Origin: DASQDN01 sp963844855
GTDB lineage: Bacteria > Acidobacteriota > Terriglobia > Bryobacterales > Bryobacteraceae
Length of the DNA: 64,000 bases
Assembly (NCBI GenBank): GCA_963844855.1
Contig: CAWJQP010000075.1
Span: 62,001-126,000 of the forward strand
Direction: 5' to 3'
The notes under the pieces were generated by a model. The model searched no databases and was not told where the DNA came from. It worked only from the letters and a program-made list of their open reading frames with translations. The translations under genes were made by a program, and so were the position numbers. Numbering within the stretch: the first letter of the stretch is position 1; every line of letters starts with the position of its first letter. Positions 9,680 through 18,824 of this stretch are shown here, piece by piece.

Positions 9680-10039
9680 CTCTGCTCTGTAAGCAGTTGC
9701 GTGCCGATTAAGACCGAGAAACGCCAAGGTATTCCGGAATTCATCTGAGCGTGTAGTCGGCCTACGGTGAAGAGGTGACTTCAGAACGGCTCGTTGGCCG
9801 AACGCTTGCGCGAGAACTCAGCCTGCGATGTCCGATTCCCAAAGCTACAACCTCAAGTCTCCCAAAAATGTCCATAATCTACCGGGGCCTTCACGCCCCT
9901 CACCACTCTATATTTCGCCTCTTTCCAACCACTTAACTCCAATACCCCCTTCCAGCCCCATTTCCGCGTGCGAAGATCATGACAGGAGCGAGCGCTCAAC
10001 CAAAGCGCTCGCTCCATTTCTATTTACAAACGGAATCCT
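9680..10039. other. intergenic region with two hairpins upstream of the dispersed-family gene
   Basis: No gene is visible. The right part is markedly C-rich on the + strand (about 9890-9965). It contains a small GGGGC/GCCCC hairpin (9884-9899) and a perfect 12-bp hairpin (9985-10015, separate entry) just before the gene at 10040. The open frame 9828-10151 overlapping this area is a compositional artefact. Confidence 0.45.
9985..10015 (+). repeat. perfect 12-bp hairpin 25 bp upstream of a start codon
   Basis: GGAGCGAGCGCT (9985-9996), loop CAACCAA, AGCGCTCGCTCC (10004-10015). The arms match at all 12 positions. It is followed by ATTTCTATTT and then the ATG at 10040. It could be an intrinsic terminator or attenuator (T-rich but not a T tract), an element that controls translation of the following gene, or a REP-like element linked to that gene family. 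Confidence 0.7.
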
Positions 10040-10933
10040 ATGGCATCAGAACGACAACGCTTGGCCAACCATCGCAACGGCAGCAAAGGTGGACCCAGCA
10101 CGGAAGCCGGCAAACAACGCAGCCGCCTCAACACCCTCAAGCATGGCCTGACCTCCACAACACTCGTGGTCCTGCCCGAGGAACACCAGCATGAATACGA
10201 AGAGGTCCTGCGCGGCTTTCGCGAATCCTTTCAGCCGCACGACGCAACCGAAGACGCGCTCGTCCTGCGCCTGGCCCAAGCCCACTGGCGCAGTCTCCGT
10301 TCCCGTCGCGTGGAGACCGGCATACTCGACATCACCGCTGCCACAGAACGCGCTCTCGCAAGAAAGCTCGTCGAGGATTGCCCGGAACATCTGAGTCCGC
10401 ACAACGCCATAGCTGTCGGCTTCATGAAGAATCCGGAGGAGCGATGGCGCATGTACCTCCGTTACGACGGAGCCATCTCCCGGGATTTCTTCCGCACCCT
10501 CGATGCCCTGATGCGGCTGCAACGCGCGCGTCAGCGAACGAGCCCTGACCCAAAGCCGTTGGTCGCCGCCGCCGGTTCCGGAGCGCCGCTCAGCCGGCAA
10601 TCCGAGCAACCCGCCGCTTCCGAATACACCACCAAAAGCGGCGACCCCGCGAAACTGTCCGATTCTGGGATTCGGTCCGTTTCGCAAAATAGCCCAAAAT
10701 CCTCAGATCACGAAAATCAAAAAGTACTGACTCGGTCGGAGTCATTGGATGCAGGGCTTCTTCGATCGTCCAAGGCCGCCTTTGTGGAGGTGGATTGGAA
10801 TGCGGAGGTTGATTGGAAACTGAGAAGCAAACCCAATTTGGAAACGCCCGGCAAAAACGGCCCGTCGATTGCCGGCGTTTGTATGCCCAAAGCTGCAGCT
10901 CTTCAAGTTCCACCAAAGCAATGGATCCCATGA
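10040..10933 (+). CDS. conserved hypothetical protein of a dispersed acidobacterial family
   Basis: A 297-aa protein starting MASERQRLANHRNGSKGGPS with the hallmark block TEAGKQRSRLNTLKHGLTS. Proteins opening with an ANRxNAxxSTGPRTxxGKxxSRxNALKHGL pattern are, to my knowledge, common and multi-copy in Acidobacteriota and some Planctomycetota, without a characterised role. The N-terminal 40 residues are basic and Gly/Ser-rich, like a nucleic-acid-binding tail; the middle (about 45-170) is helical (RLAQAHWRSLRSRRVETGIL, RWRMYLRYDGAISRDFFRTLDALMRLQRAR); the C-terminal 120 residues are low-complexity. No Shine-Dalgarno is seen, but a perfect hairpin precedes it. Function unknown; a link to mobile or repeat elements is speculation. 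Confidence 0.75.
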   Translation: MASERQRLANHRNGSKGGPSTEAGKQRSRLNTLKHGLTSTTLVVLPEEHQHEYEEVLRGFRESFQPHDATEDALVLRLAQAHWRSLRSRRVETGILDITAATERALARKLVEDCPEHLSPHNAIAVGFMKNPEERWRMYLRYDGAISRDFFRTLDALMRLQRARQRTSPDPKPLVAAAGSGAPLSRQSEQPAASEYTTKSGDPAKLSDSGIRSVSQNSPKSSDHENQKVLTRSESLDAGLLRSSKAAFVEVDWNAEVDWKLRSKPNLETPGKNGPSIAGVCMPKAAALQVPPKQWIP

Positions 10934-10957
10934 CGGTTTCTACCAGCCCTCCAAACC

Positions 10958-11002
10958 GGAACTTTCTCTCTTGGCTAAGAACAGGAACTTTCTTGTCTGG
11001 CT
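10958..11002 (+). repeat. two imperfect 19-bp direct repeats, 26-bp period
   Basis: GGAACTTTCTCTCTTGGCT (10958-10976) and GGAACTTTCTTGTCTGGCT (10984-11002) lie about 100 bp upstream of the TonB receptor start. The 26-bp spacing (about 2.5 helical turns) is not that of a typical dimer site. They may be fortuitous or part of a decayed repeat. Confidence 0.4.
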
Positions 11003-11104
11003 CCGACATGCGCACAAGCTCTGTAAGGTCTCTGCTGGTTGCGTTAACTTCCAAATTGTTATATAGATTGACGGCAGCTAAGGGATTAGAATTCAGGAGG
11101 CTCG

Positions 11105-14100
11105 GTGCGATATCTCGTCTGTATCGTTGTGTTGGCTGTGAACGCCTTTCTTGCTTCTGCGCAAGATACCAGAGGCAACATTTCAGGAACTGTTACTGAT
11201 TCGCAGGGGGCGGCCGTCCCTGGCGCGACCGTTACGGTTGCCAATACGGGTACCGGCACTTCTACTCGTTTGACTACAAATGCCAGCGGCTATTATGAAG
11301 CGCCCTTGTTGTTGCCAGGCGCCTACAGCGTCACTGTCGAGGCTAGCGGCTTCAAAAAGTCCGTCCGATCGAACCTGGCTCTCGGCCTCGGCGAGCAGTT
11401 GCAGATCAACATGCCACTGGAAATCGGCGGCGCCACGGAATCCATTACGGTCTCGTCGGAAGCCCCAATGCTCGATACCAGCACCGTCAGCACGGGCCGG
11501 GCCATGACAAATCGGGAGGTGATGGACCTTCCGGTACTCGGCAATAACATGATGATGCTCACGCGTCTGGCGCCGGGAGTTCAGAATCCCGGAACGACGC
11601 AGTTCCTGGTGCAGGGCCAGGTTGGCGGCGGGTCTGGATACAACCAGGCCGGCGGCGTCGGCGGCAATGAATGGTCCATTGACGGCGCATCTACGAACGG
11701 AACCGATCGCCGTGTCTCGATCATGCCAAGCCCCGATACGGTCGACGAGTTCAAAATCGAAACTTCAAACTTCGATGCCTCCTTCGGTCACGCGACCGGC
11801 CTCGGTATTTCCATGTCAACCAAGTCCGGGGCCAACCAGTTTCATGGTACGGGCACTTATCAGTACTTTAATCAGAAGTGGAATGCGGCGTCCTTCTTTG
11901 TGAAGCAATCGCGTGGTCAGCAGATTGCCGCGGCGCGCGCCGCCGGAAACACCGCGTTGGCCAATCAGCTCGAGGACCAACCCTTGCTGCCGCCTGGACA
12001 GACGAGGGATTATCACGCGACGATCGGCGGTCCTCTCTACATCCCGAAGGTCATCGATCTACGCAACAAGGTCTTCTTCTTCTTCGGCTGGTCCGAATTG
12101 AAAAATCGTCAATCCGCGCGGCCCAGCGAGCTGAACTACACGGTTCCTACGGCAGCAATGCGCAACGGGGACTTCTCGTCGCTCCTGGCTATCAGCCCCA
12201 CTCGTTTTCAGATCTACGATCCGCTCACGACCCGTCCCGATCCAGCCCGCCCGGGCCACTGGGTGCGTGATCCGTTTCCAGGGAACATTATTCCTCGCGA
12301 CCGCTTCGATAACCCGTTGTACGATTTCTACACACAGCGCTTGCCGTTGCCGAATGTTACGACCGCTCCCGGCGCTGACCCGGTGAACAACTTCGTCGCA
12401 TCCGGCATGCCGAATACGGTCGACTACAGCTCCTATACGAATCGTGTCGACTACCAGGCCAGCGATAAGCATCGCTTCTTCGTGCGCTGGCTGAAGACCA
12501 GCTTCCTGGAAGGCGCGCAGGATTATACCTACAGCAGCGAACCCGGTCTCATGAACTGGGATGAGAAGCGCCCAGCGTACTCCGCGGCTGCTGACTGGAC
12601 GTTTGCCGCCAGCCCGACTACGATCTTCAGTTTGACCGCCGACACCAATGGCTTTCTACAACAGAACCAGCGTCTCGGCACTCGAAAGTACACACCCAGC
12701 GATGTCAACCTTCCTGCGTACATGGATGCCAAGTGCGGTGACAGTTGCGTTTTGCCGAGGGTCTATTGGAACGGGCTTCCCCATTGGGGCGATGGGAACG
12801 GCAATTTCATGAGTACCCCGGTTGACGCCGGCACAAAAGGAAGACAACAGGGCATTAAGTTCAATACCACCCACATCCGCGGTTCTCATTCCATCCGCGC
12901 CGGTATCGATTTCCGGCAGCATTTCCGGACGCTGGTGCAGAACGGCGGAAGTACGTCCGGAAATTTCGAGTTTTCGAATTTGTACACCAGGCGGGAGGAG
13001 GATAACAACACGGCCTCCAATATAGGCCTAGGCTGGGCCGCCTTCATACTCGGCATGCCTCAGACGATGTCGGTCGACACCAACGATACTTATGCCCTCA
13101 TGAGCCCGTACTACGCGTGGTATGGGCAGGACACGTGGCGAGTCAATCGCAATCTCACCTTGACCCTCGGCTTGCGTATGGAATATGAGCGGGGAGCCAC
13201 CGAGCGTTACAACCGCGTACTTTCCTACTTCGATCCTAATCTTGAGTTGCCCATCACTGCGGCTGCTGAAGCTGCCTATGCGCGTAACCCCGTACCCGAG
13301 CTACCTGCCAGCCAGTTCAAAGTTCGCGGCGGATCTGTCTACGCGGGACGCAACGGAGTGCCTCGTGAGCTTTGGCAAAGCGAACTGATGTGGCTGCCTC
13401 GCATCTCGGCTGCCTATCAGATGGGTACGAAGACCGTTATTCGAGGTGGATTCGGCACCTACTACGACACGCTCAACGTCATGAACTATAACCCGAATCA
13501 GTTTGGGTTCTCCCGTGCTACGAGCACGCAACTCACCAATGATGCCGGAACCAATTGGCTGGCGGGCGACCCTCAAAACGGAATCTCGCCGCTGGTTGAT
13601 CCCTTCCCGATACGCGCCAACGGAACTCGCTTCGATGTTCCGCTTAAGGACGCGCTTGGCTCAATGGCCCGCGTCGGTCAGGATTTCACGTTTGGTCGTT
13701 ATGACCGTCAGCATCCTCGCGTGCAACGCTGGAGAGTCGGTGTTCAACGCGAACTCGGCGGCAACATGCTGGTCGAAGCGGCGTATTGGGGTCAGTTGGG
13801 TCAACGGATATTCCCCAATCAGAATCTTCGCCTTGATGCCCTCCCGGCGCAGTACTGGAACACGAGCAACACGCGCAATATCGCGATTCAAAACAACATG
13901 AATGCGCAGGTGCCGAATCCGTTCCTCCTCAGCAACTTTGCATCGCTTCAAACTTCGGATCCGGCTGTTTACCAGCAGATGTCCACGTTGGGCTACTTCA
14001 CTAGCGCGACGATCGCCAAGAACCGCTTGCTGCGGCCTTTCCCGCACATGAACAATCTGCAGGACAACGCCGCGAACATCGGCTCGGCGCGCACTCACGC

Positions 14101-14785
14101 GCTCGAGCTGAACTTTCAACGGCGCTTTGCGCAGGGGTTCAATCTGAATGCGTCCTACACTCGCACGAAGCAGGAGAATCGCACTTTTCTCGACAACGAG
14201 TACGAGACGGAATCAATCACATGGTATCCCAGCGACACGGCTCGTCCGCATCGCTTCAGCGCCACCGGAATCTATGAGCTGCCCTTCGGTAAAGGAAAGC
14301 CGTTTTTGCAGCAAGGATTTCTGAACCATGTGTTGGGAGGATGGCAGATTGCCGGCACCTACGAATTCCAGAATGGTCCTCTTCTGGCTTGGAACAACAT
14401 GTTCTACAACGGCGATCTAGGCGCCTTCGAACAGGATGCCAGCTCGGACTTCGACAAGAGTCTCAATCAATGGTTTAACACTTCGCTTCCCTTTGAGAGA
14501 GTTGCCGCTAACCAGCCCGCCGCCTTCCAGGCGCGCGTGTTTCCGCGCTTCTTTAATGGAACTCGCGCCGATGGACTTAATCAGTGGAATGCAAACATCC
14601 TGCGCCGGATTCGCATCGGAGAGCGTCTCCGTCTGGAACTCCGCGGGGACATAATCAACCTGCAGAATCGATCGCAGATGGCGGGACCCGATCTCGGCGT
14701 GACGTCCACCAACTTCGGGCGCATAACGAGCCAGACGTCCTCCCTGAATCGTTTCTATCAGGTTCAGGCGAGGCTACAGTTTTGA
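11105..14785 (+). CDS. TonB-dependent receptor, Oar-like, with carboxypeptidase-regulatory-like domain
   Basis: Intact 1226-aa outer-membrane protein. Start GTG 11105 is supported by AGGAGG at 11095-11100 with a four-base spacer and by a signal peptide (MRYLVCIVVLAVNAFLASAQ). Residues about 24-100 form a carboxypeptidase-regulatory/CNA-B-like fold (ISGTVTDSQGAAVPGATVTV). The plug region follows (ITVSSEAPMLDTS, NREVMDLPVLGNN, NEWSIDGASTNGTDRR, VDEFKIETSNFDASFGH). The rest is a large beta-barrel ending in the aromatic signature QARLQF. This receptor class, named after Oar of Myxococcus, is abundant in Acidobacteriota and likely imports or binds large substrates; the ligand is unknown. It is convergent with the lipase gene, 15 bp from its stop. 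Confidence 0.95.
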   Translation: MRYLVCIVVLAVNAFLASAQDTRGNISGTVTDSQGAAVPGATVTVANTGTGTSTRLTTNASGYYEAPLLLPGAYSVTVEASGFKKSVRSNLALGLGEQLQINMPLEIGGATESITVSSEAPMLDTSTVSTGRAMTNREVMDLPVLGNNMMMLTRLAPGVQNPGTTQFLVQGQVGGGSGYNQAGGVGGNEWSIDGASTNGTDRRVSIMPSPDTVDEFKIETSNFDASFGHATGLGISMSTKSGANQFHGTGTYQYFNQKWNAASFFVKQSRGQQIAAARAAGNTALANQLEDQPLLPPGQTRDYHATIGGPLYIPKVIDLRNKVFFFFGWSELKNRQSARPSELNYTVPTAAMRNGDFSSLLAISPTRFQIYDPLTTRPDPARPGHWVRDPFPGNIIPRDRFDNPLYDFYTQRLPLPNVTTAPGADPVNNFVASGMPNTVDYSSYTNRVDYQASDKHRFFVRWLKTSFLEGAQDYTYSSEPGLMNWDEKRPAYSAAADWTFAASPTTIFSLTADTNGFLQQNQRLGTRKYTPSDVNLPAYMDAKCGDSCVLPRVYWNGLPHWGDGNGNFMSTPVDAGTKGRQQGIKFNTTHIRGSHSIRAGIDFRQHFRTLVQNGGSTSGNFEFSNLYTRREEDNNTASNIGLGWAAFILGMPQTMSVDTNDTYALMSPYYAWYGQDTWRVNRNLTLTLGLRMEYERGATERYNRVLSYFDPNLELPITAAAEAAYARNPVPELPASQFKVRGGSVYAGRNGVPRELWQSELMWLPRISAAYQMGTKTVIRGGFGTYYDTLNVMNYNPNQFGFSRATSTQLTNDAGTNWLAGDPQNGISPLVDPFPIRANGTRFDVPLKDALGSMARVGQDFTFGRYDRQHPRVQRWRVGVQRELGGNMLVEAAYWGQLGQRIFPNQNLRLDALPAQYWNTSNTRNIAIQNNMNAQVPNPFLLSNFASLQTSDPAVYQQMSTLGYFTSATIAKNRLLRPFPHMNNLQDNAANIGSARTHALELNFQRRFAQGFNLNASYTRTKQENRTFLDNEYETESITWYPSDTARPHRFSATGIYELPFGKGKPFLQQGFLNHVLGGWQIAGTYEFQNGPLLAWNNMFYNGDLGAFEQDASSDFDKSLNQWFNTSLPFERVAANQPAAFQARVFPRFFNGTRADGLNQWNANILRRIRIGERLRLELRGDIINLQNRSQMAGPDLGVTSTNFGRITSQTSSLNRFYQVQARLQF

Positions 14786-14800
14786 TGCGCGAGCCATCTG

Positions 14801-16588
14801 TCAACGGATCGGCAGGTCGGCCGCTCCGGTTCGACTCCCACTGGTTACCAGCACTCGAACTGTTCTCCCCTTGACTTCAAGTTCCGAAGCCAGGCGGCAG
14901 TTAATCTGGTCTACCCCCGGAAGCGCGGGGGCACGTCCGGCATATAGCACCTCGCACGGACGGTCGCCGATCGTCACCACAGGCTGCTGAAGAGCGATAG
15001 CCAGGGAGCCGCTGCCTGCCGTCGTCTCACCGAGTCCTGTAAGGAACAACGAGATGACTTCGCCGGGCGCTGCGGGATCCGCGGCAGACACCGGTGTACT
15101 GGAGGACGAATGCAGCGCTGTTGCTAGTCCGTCACGAACAAACAGCGTCGGGAATGCGTTTTCCAGGAAAACGCGTACTGTGTGCTGACCTGCCGAGTTG
15201 CGCAGTCTCAGTTCCTTCAGACCAACGACACCTTCCGGGATCAGCGCGGTCAGCGCGTTATCAGTAGCTGAGAGCACGGGAACAGGCCTGTCTGCAAGAT
15301 ACAATTCGCTGGTCCCCACATTCAGCTCCAAACCTCTGATCGACACCAGCATGCCGGGCGATAGAATGAGCGGCCAGGACCGTCCCGCAGCCGGTTCCAC
15401 CGCCACGATCCACGGTCCCGTTTTAATCACATGTGCTCGCGAGCCTCCGGCGTTCAGCGCGATGCGGCGCGACACTCCATCAATTGACAGAGTCCCCTGT
15501 CCGGACGGCAGCAATTCTCCGTATGCGATGCCGGAAACGCTGATCGCGAGCTGCGTAGCGCCTCCGCTGTCGTGTAAGAAGGTTGCGGAACGGATCGGAC
15601 GCGGAACGTCATCTGAAGTCCGGCTCTGTACCATCAGGCCGGCCGCGCCGCCAGCAATCGGATTCGACGGCACATCCGTGGCAGAGCGCCATGAATCCCT
15701 GTCGTTCAAAAATGCAAGGACAAGCTGTGCCGTGGGATGATCCTCACTCGCGACACGCGCAAGCCCGAGAGCGCCCTCACACAGAATTAGCTGTCCGATT
15801 CCTCCCTGGGTGTGACAGTAGGGCAGCAGCGCCGTGCGGCCGGTGGCGATGAAGTCCATCGAAGCGCTAGTCACCCTGACGACGCTGTCCGTCGCGAGCC
15901 CGTTCTTGCCACCGGTTCCTGCGATAGATAGCGCTTCTACTCCTCGCAGGTCGTCGGACCCCTGATTCCACGTGGCTAGATCGAAAAGAAATGGACTGCC
16001 GAGAGACATTTGGCGTAATTGCGGATCCTCAGAGGATGCGTTTGTCACTGGCGTTCCAAAATGGGGCGTGCCCAGAAAAACGACTTTACGAACGCGAGGC
16101 TCCGCGGGAGTCGCAAAGGCGCCGTTTGACTGCTTTCCCGCGAGATAAGCTCGAACCATAAGGCCGCCCATACTATGAGCGACCATATCCACTTCGCGGA
16201 CAGACTCACCATTCTCGTATCTGAGCGACGACAGCATCTGGCCCAGGACGTTCGCGATCTCTTCAATTGGTGGGCGGTTCGGCGCGTAGCAGGCCTCGAA
16301 CACTAGCGACACACGCCCGTCGCGCGCCATTACTTTATCGAAATCTCCGAAGGTCAACTGGAAGTAGGGAGTTTCCCCTGAGCGCGGGTCAGGACAGATG
16401 GCATCGTGTCCAGTGATAAATACAACGGGAGGCTTGTCCCGTTTTGGGAGGGAATCACCCCATCCGGCAAGCTGGGCCGCCACCGGAAATTGGAAGACAC
16501 ACATCAGAAGAGCAATTCCTAAGGCGCGGCCGTTTATTGAGCGGCCTAATTGTGACAATCCATCGAACACAGGACAGGAGCATAACAC
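14801..16588 (-). CDS. secreted alpha/beta-hydrolase (lipase/PGAP1-like) fused to TIGR03437 C-terminal domain
   Basis: A 595-aa protein with a signal peptide (about 20-38, ALGIALLMCVFQFPVAAQ). The hydrolase domain (about 50-290) begins with PPVVFITGHDA and carries the nucleophile elbow AHSMGG (S139), with FLGTPHFGTP after it as in triacylglycerol lipases and PGAP1-like hydrolases. The C-terminal 220 residues (LYLADRPVPVLSATDNALTALIP, PGEVISLFLTGLGE) match the Solibacter-type TIGR03437 domain, an IPT/TIG-like module of unknown role that is nearly restricted to Acidobacteriota. The protein is probably extracellular and acts on an ester or lipid; the C-terminal module may serve surface attachment or binding. 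Confidence 0.88.
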   Translation of the reverse strand: MLCSCPVFDGLSQLGRSINGRALGIALLMCVFQFPVAAQLAGWGDSLPKRDKPPVVFITGHDAICPDPRSGETPYFQLTFGDFDKVMARDGRVSLVFEACYAPNRPPIEEIANVLGQMLSSLRYENGESVREVDMVAHSMGGLMVRAYLAGKQSNGAFATPAEPRVRKVVFLGTPHFGTPVTNASSEDPQLRQMSLGSPFLFDLATWNQGSDDLRGVEALSIAGTGGKNGLATDSVVRVTSASMDFIATGRTALLPYCHTQGGIGQLILCEGALGLARVASEDHPTAQLVLAFLNDRDSWRSATDVPSNPIAGGAAGLMVQSRTSDDVPRPIRSATFLHDSGGATQLAISVSGIAYGELLPSGQGTLSIDGVSRRIALNAGGSRAHVIKTGPWIVAVEPAAGRSWPLILSPGMLVSIRGLELNVGTSELYLADRPVPVLSATDNALTALIPEGVVGLKELRLRNSAGQHTVRVFLENAFPTLFVRDGLATALHSSSSTPVSAADPAAPGEVISLFLTGLGETTAGSGSLAIALQQPVVTIGDRPCEVLYAGRAPALPGVDQINCRLASELEVKGRTVRVLVTSGSRTGAADLPIR

Positions 16589-16642
16589 ATGAGTTCGCGG
16601 GTATCTTCACTTTAGACACCGGAAGCAAACTCACATGAGTTA

Positions 16643-16983
16643 CTAACGCTTTGTGAATACCAGCACCGATGGCTCGCGACTACTGCCCGAGCCCGCTGGG
16701 GTATTCGTGACAGTCATGACAGCACACACCACGTTCCCACCAGACCTTTGCCATTCCCAGAATCTGTCCGATACTCGGCCTTACGCTTCTGCGAACCCGG
16801 TCGCAGTGGATCTGAATCGCAGTCCTGGAACTGAACCGAGCTTTCGCTTTGTCTGGTCTTCTTGCCACTGCCAGACAGCGATGAAATGAGTCGACTCGCA
16901 TCAGGCTTGCCTGTGCGAACAAACCGAAGAGACTCATCACAGAAAGAGCGAGTGCAAATGCAGCCGTTCTGCGCGATGGGCAT
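16643..16983 (-). pseudogene. probable degraded small secreted protein gene
   Basis: AGGAGG on the minus strand (16991-16996) is well placed for the ATG at 16983, yet that frame is not convincing. One frame over, a strong signal-like segment appears (AAFALALSVMSLFGLFAQ), and a third frame gives a protein-like end (AVMTVTNTPAGSGSSREP, then VLVFTKR, stop at 16643) reminiscent of a common small secreted acidobacterial protein type. This suggests one gene split by at least two indels. It lies directly downstream of the SorA-like gene on the same strand. No motif is preserved well enough to name it; the call is tentative. Confidence 0.35.
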
Positions 16984-17102
16984 GAGTTAAGGTCCTCCTG
17001 GGAGCGTCGAGATTACGCAAAGAAACTTCCTTTATCAAGGCGTTCCTTCGTTTTGACCGGCCAGCTTTTAGATGACAGGAACTAACCTGGCGAAATTAGT
17101 CG

Positions 17103-18356
17103 TCAGGGAATCAGAACCCGCCGCGCGACTTGCCCGTTGCCCTCCCAAAACGTAACTCGGCTTGCAAGGAAGGGGTCGTTCGACGCCGGCTGGACATTCC
17201 CGTCAACATCGTACGCCCGGGATCGGATCGTGTGTTCGCCGGTCGCAGGCGAGCCCCAGTCAAATGTCCAGAACTTCCAGGCGTAGTCACGCGCCCGTCT
17301 TCCTGCCGTGCTCGGATTATCCTGCATCTTTGCAGAGTTCCACGGGCCGCCATCGATCTGAACCTCCACCGATGCGATGGGGGCTCCCCAAGCGGCGCCC
17401 ATAATGGAGTAGCGATTGCCCGCCCGGATAACTTTGGCCGGCGCCGATTTGAGTCGGTCGCGGCCCACGGTGGTAAAGGTCCAGACGGTCTCATTGCCCC
17501 GCTGCTCTTCGCGTATGCTCACATAGTCCCGTGCCATGTAATTGCCGGCGTAGCGGCGGTCCACCACCTCGATACGGGTCAACCACTTCACATTCGTAAC
17601 CCCGTACCAACCTGGAGCAATCAACCGGACGGGGAACCCGTGTTCGGGAGGAAGCGGTCTTCCATTCATCTCGTAGCACAGCATGTTGTCACGGCTGAGA
17701 GCGTCGCGCACGGACATGCTGCGGGCGAACTGCTCAGTGATCGTCAGATCGTTCCCACCCCCGGCATCCGGTTGAACCGTTCCGGTGCGGCCGCCGCCGA
17801 GAATGCCGGTGTTGTCTCGTATCGTTGCCGGACCTCGATCTGCTCCCCAGAAGATCACTTCTGTTGCCTCATCCAAAATGTTCATATGCTCCAGCAGCGG
17901 GGCCAAGCGTGCTCCGCCCCAGCGGGCATTGCCAATACCACCCTGAAAGAAAACGCCCGGTAGGATATTGTTGCCGGAACACTCCAGCGTGAAGTCCACT
18001 TCATGGAGTTCGCGAGCCTTGATGTCGGCCATGGTCAGGGACCGCGGGCGGGCAACCAAACCTGAGACTTCAACCCGCCAGTTGGCCTCATTCAGATTGC
18101 TCGGTTGGCCATAGTGGCTGACAAAAAAGAAGTTGTTGGCAGGTGTCTGCCAGGATTCCAGCGCTTCCCACTTCAGCAGATTCCCGATATTGATCGGGTT
18201 GGGGTTTGGTGGAGGCTGGTCCATCCAGGGCAGCACATCGCCCCCGGATTGCCCGAGAAGCTTCGTGGACCCTGCCACGCGCAGCACTGTCAATCCTGCG
18301 ATCGCCGTGCCCGAATTCTTCAACCAGGCACGCCTGGATAGTTCATGATTCTTCAC
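17103..18356 (-). CDS. SorA-like sulfite oxidase family molybdopterin enzyme
   Basis: Start is GTG 18356: AGGAGG lies at 18363-18368, six bases upstream, and the product then begins VKNHELSRRAWLKNSGTAIAG, a twin-arginine signal. The upstream extension of the open frame to 18491 is not needed. The 417-aa enzyme has the oxidoreductase molybdopterin-binding fold with the Mo-ligating cysteine in DFTLECSGN, the HGFPVRLIAPGWYG segment, and a C-terminal Mo-co dimerisation domain (IMGAAWGAPIASVEVQIDGG). Relatives oxidise sulfite or related compounds in the periplasm and pass electrons to a cytochrome c; no intact SorB-type cytochrome is adjacent. The substrate is inferred from family only. Confidence 0.9.
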   Translation of the reverse strand: MKNHELSRRAWLKNSGTAIAGLTVLRVAGSTKLLGQSGGDVLPWMDQPPPNPNPINIGNLLKWEALESWQTPANNFFFVSHYGQPSNLNEANWRVEVSGLVARPRSLTMADIKARELHEVDFTLECSGNNILPGVFFQGGIGNARWGGARLAPLLEHMNILDEATEVIFWGADRGPATIRDNTGILGGGRTGTVQPDAGGGNDLTITEQFARSMSVRDALSRDNMLCYEMNGRPLPPEHGFPVRLIAPGWYGVTNVKWLTRIEVVDRRYAGNYMARDYVSIREEQRGNETVWTFTTVGRDRLKSAPAKVIRAGNRYSIMGAAWGAPIASVEVQIDGGPWNSAKMQDNPSTAGRRARDYAWKFWTFDWGSPATGEHTIRSRAYDVDGNVQPASNDPFLASRVTFWEGNGQVARRVLIP

Positions 18357-18402
18357 TGGAAACCTCCTCTTAATTGGTCGAACACGGTCGACATCCTTCC
18401 GT

Positions 18403-18693
18403 TCATCGAAAGCCCCGAACATCGATTGTTGGTGCAGACACTCGCGACGAATCCACCCTGCCATGATCGGGGTCCGCTGCGGCGTCGGCATGTTCGTGCG
18501 ATTGAGCGTGGATATTCGCGATCAGTATCGAGATACGGCCGTGGGCTGGCGCCGCGATATGTTCAGTGAGCTGACGCTCCGCTCGCGCGTGTCGATCGGC
18601 CGAGGTTAACTTTCCACCAGGCGCACCGGCCACCGGCGCGACTAAAGAGAGTATGATGCAAAGCGCGGCAGGCAAGAAACGATTGGTCCGCAC
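18403..18693 (-). CDS. possible small secreted histidine-rich protein
   Basis: From a GTG at 18693 the frame encodes about 96 aa with a good signal-peptide pattern (RTNRFLPAALCIILSLVAPV, AGA cleavage) and a short mature part rich in His, Ala and Asp (HAQSHEHADAAADPDHGRV). It lies 47 bp upstream of the SorA-like gene on the same strand. There is no Shine-Dalgarno and no recognisable domain. The ORF could be genuine or a GC-rich chance frame. Confidence 0.35.
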   Translation of the reverse strand: MRTNRFLPAALCIILSLVAPVAGAPGGKLTSADRHARAERQLTEHIAAPAHGRISILIANIHAQSHEHADAAADPDHGRVDSSRVSAPTIDVRGFR

Positions 18694-18824
18694 CGAGCGA
18701 TTGTGGCCTCGCAACCGGCGCTTCTCAAGGGAAGAGAATGTCCCGCGTTAGGTTGTTGAAAATTTAGCACTTGCAGTGAGATGTTTCCTGATTATTACCG
18801 TTTTGATAAAGGTCTCTAACTCCC

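Noticed and set aside
9828..10151. 107-codon plus-strand open frame
   Set aside because: Pro/Ser/Asn low-complexity translation across a C-rich intergenic region and hairpin; overlaps the real gene at 10040.
10046..10687. 213-codon minus-strand open frame
   Set aside because: Antisense to the dispersed-family gene with its recognisable N-terminal block.
17130..17963. 277-codon plus-strand open frame
   Set aside because: Antisense to the SorA-like gene, whose motifs are certain.
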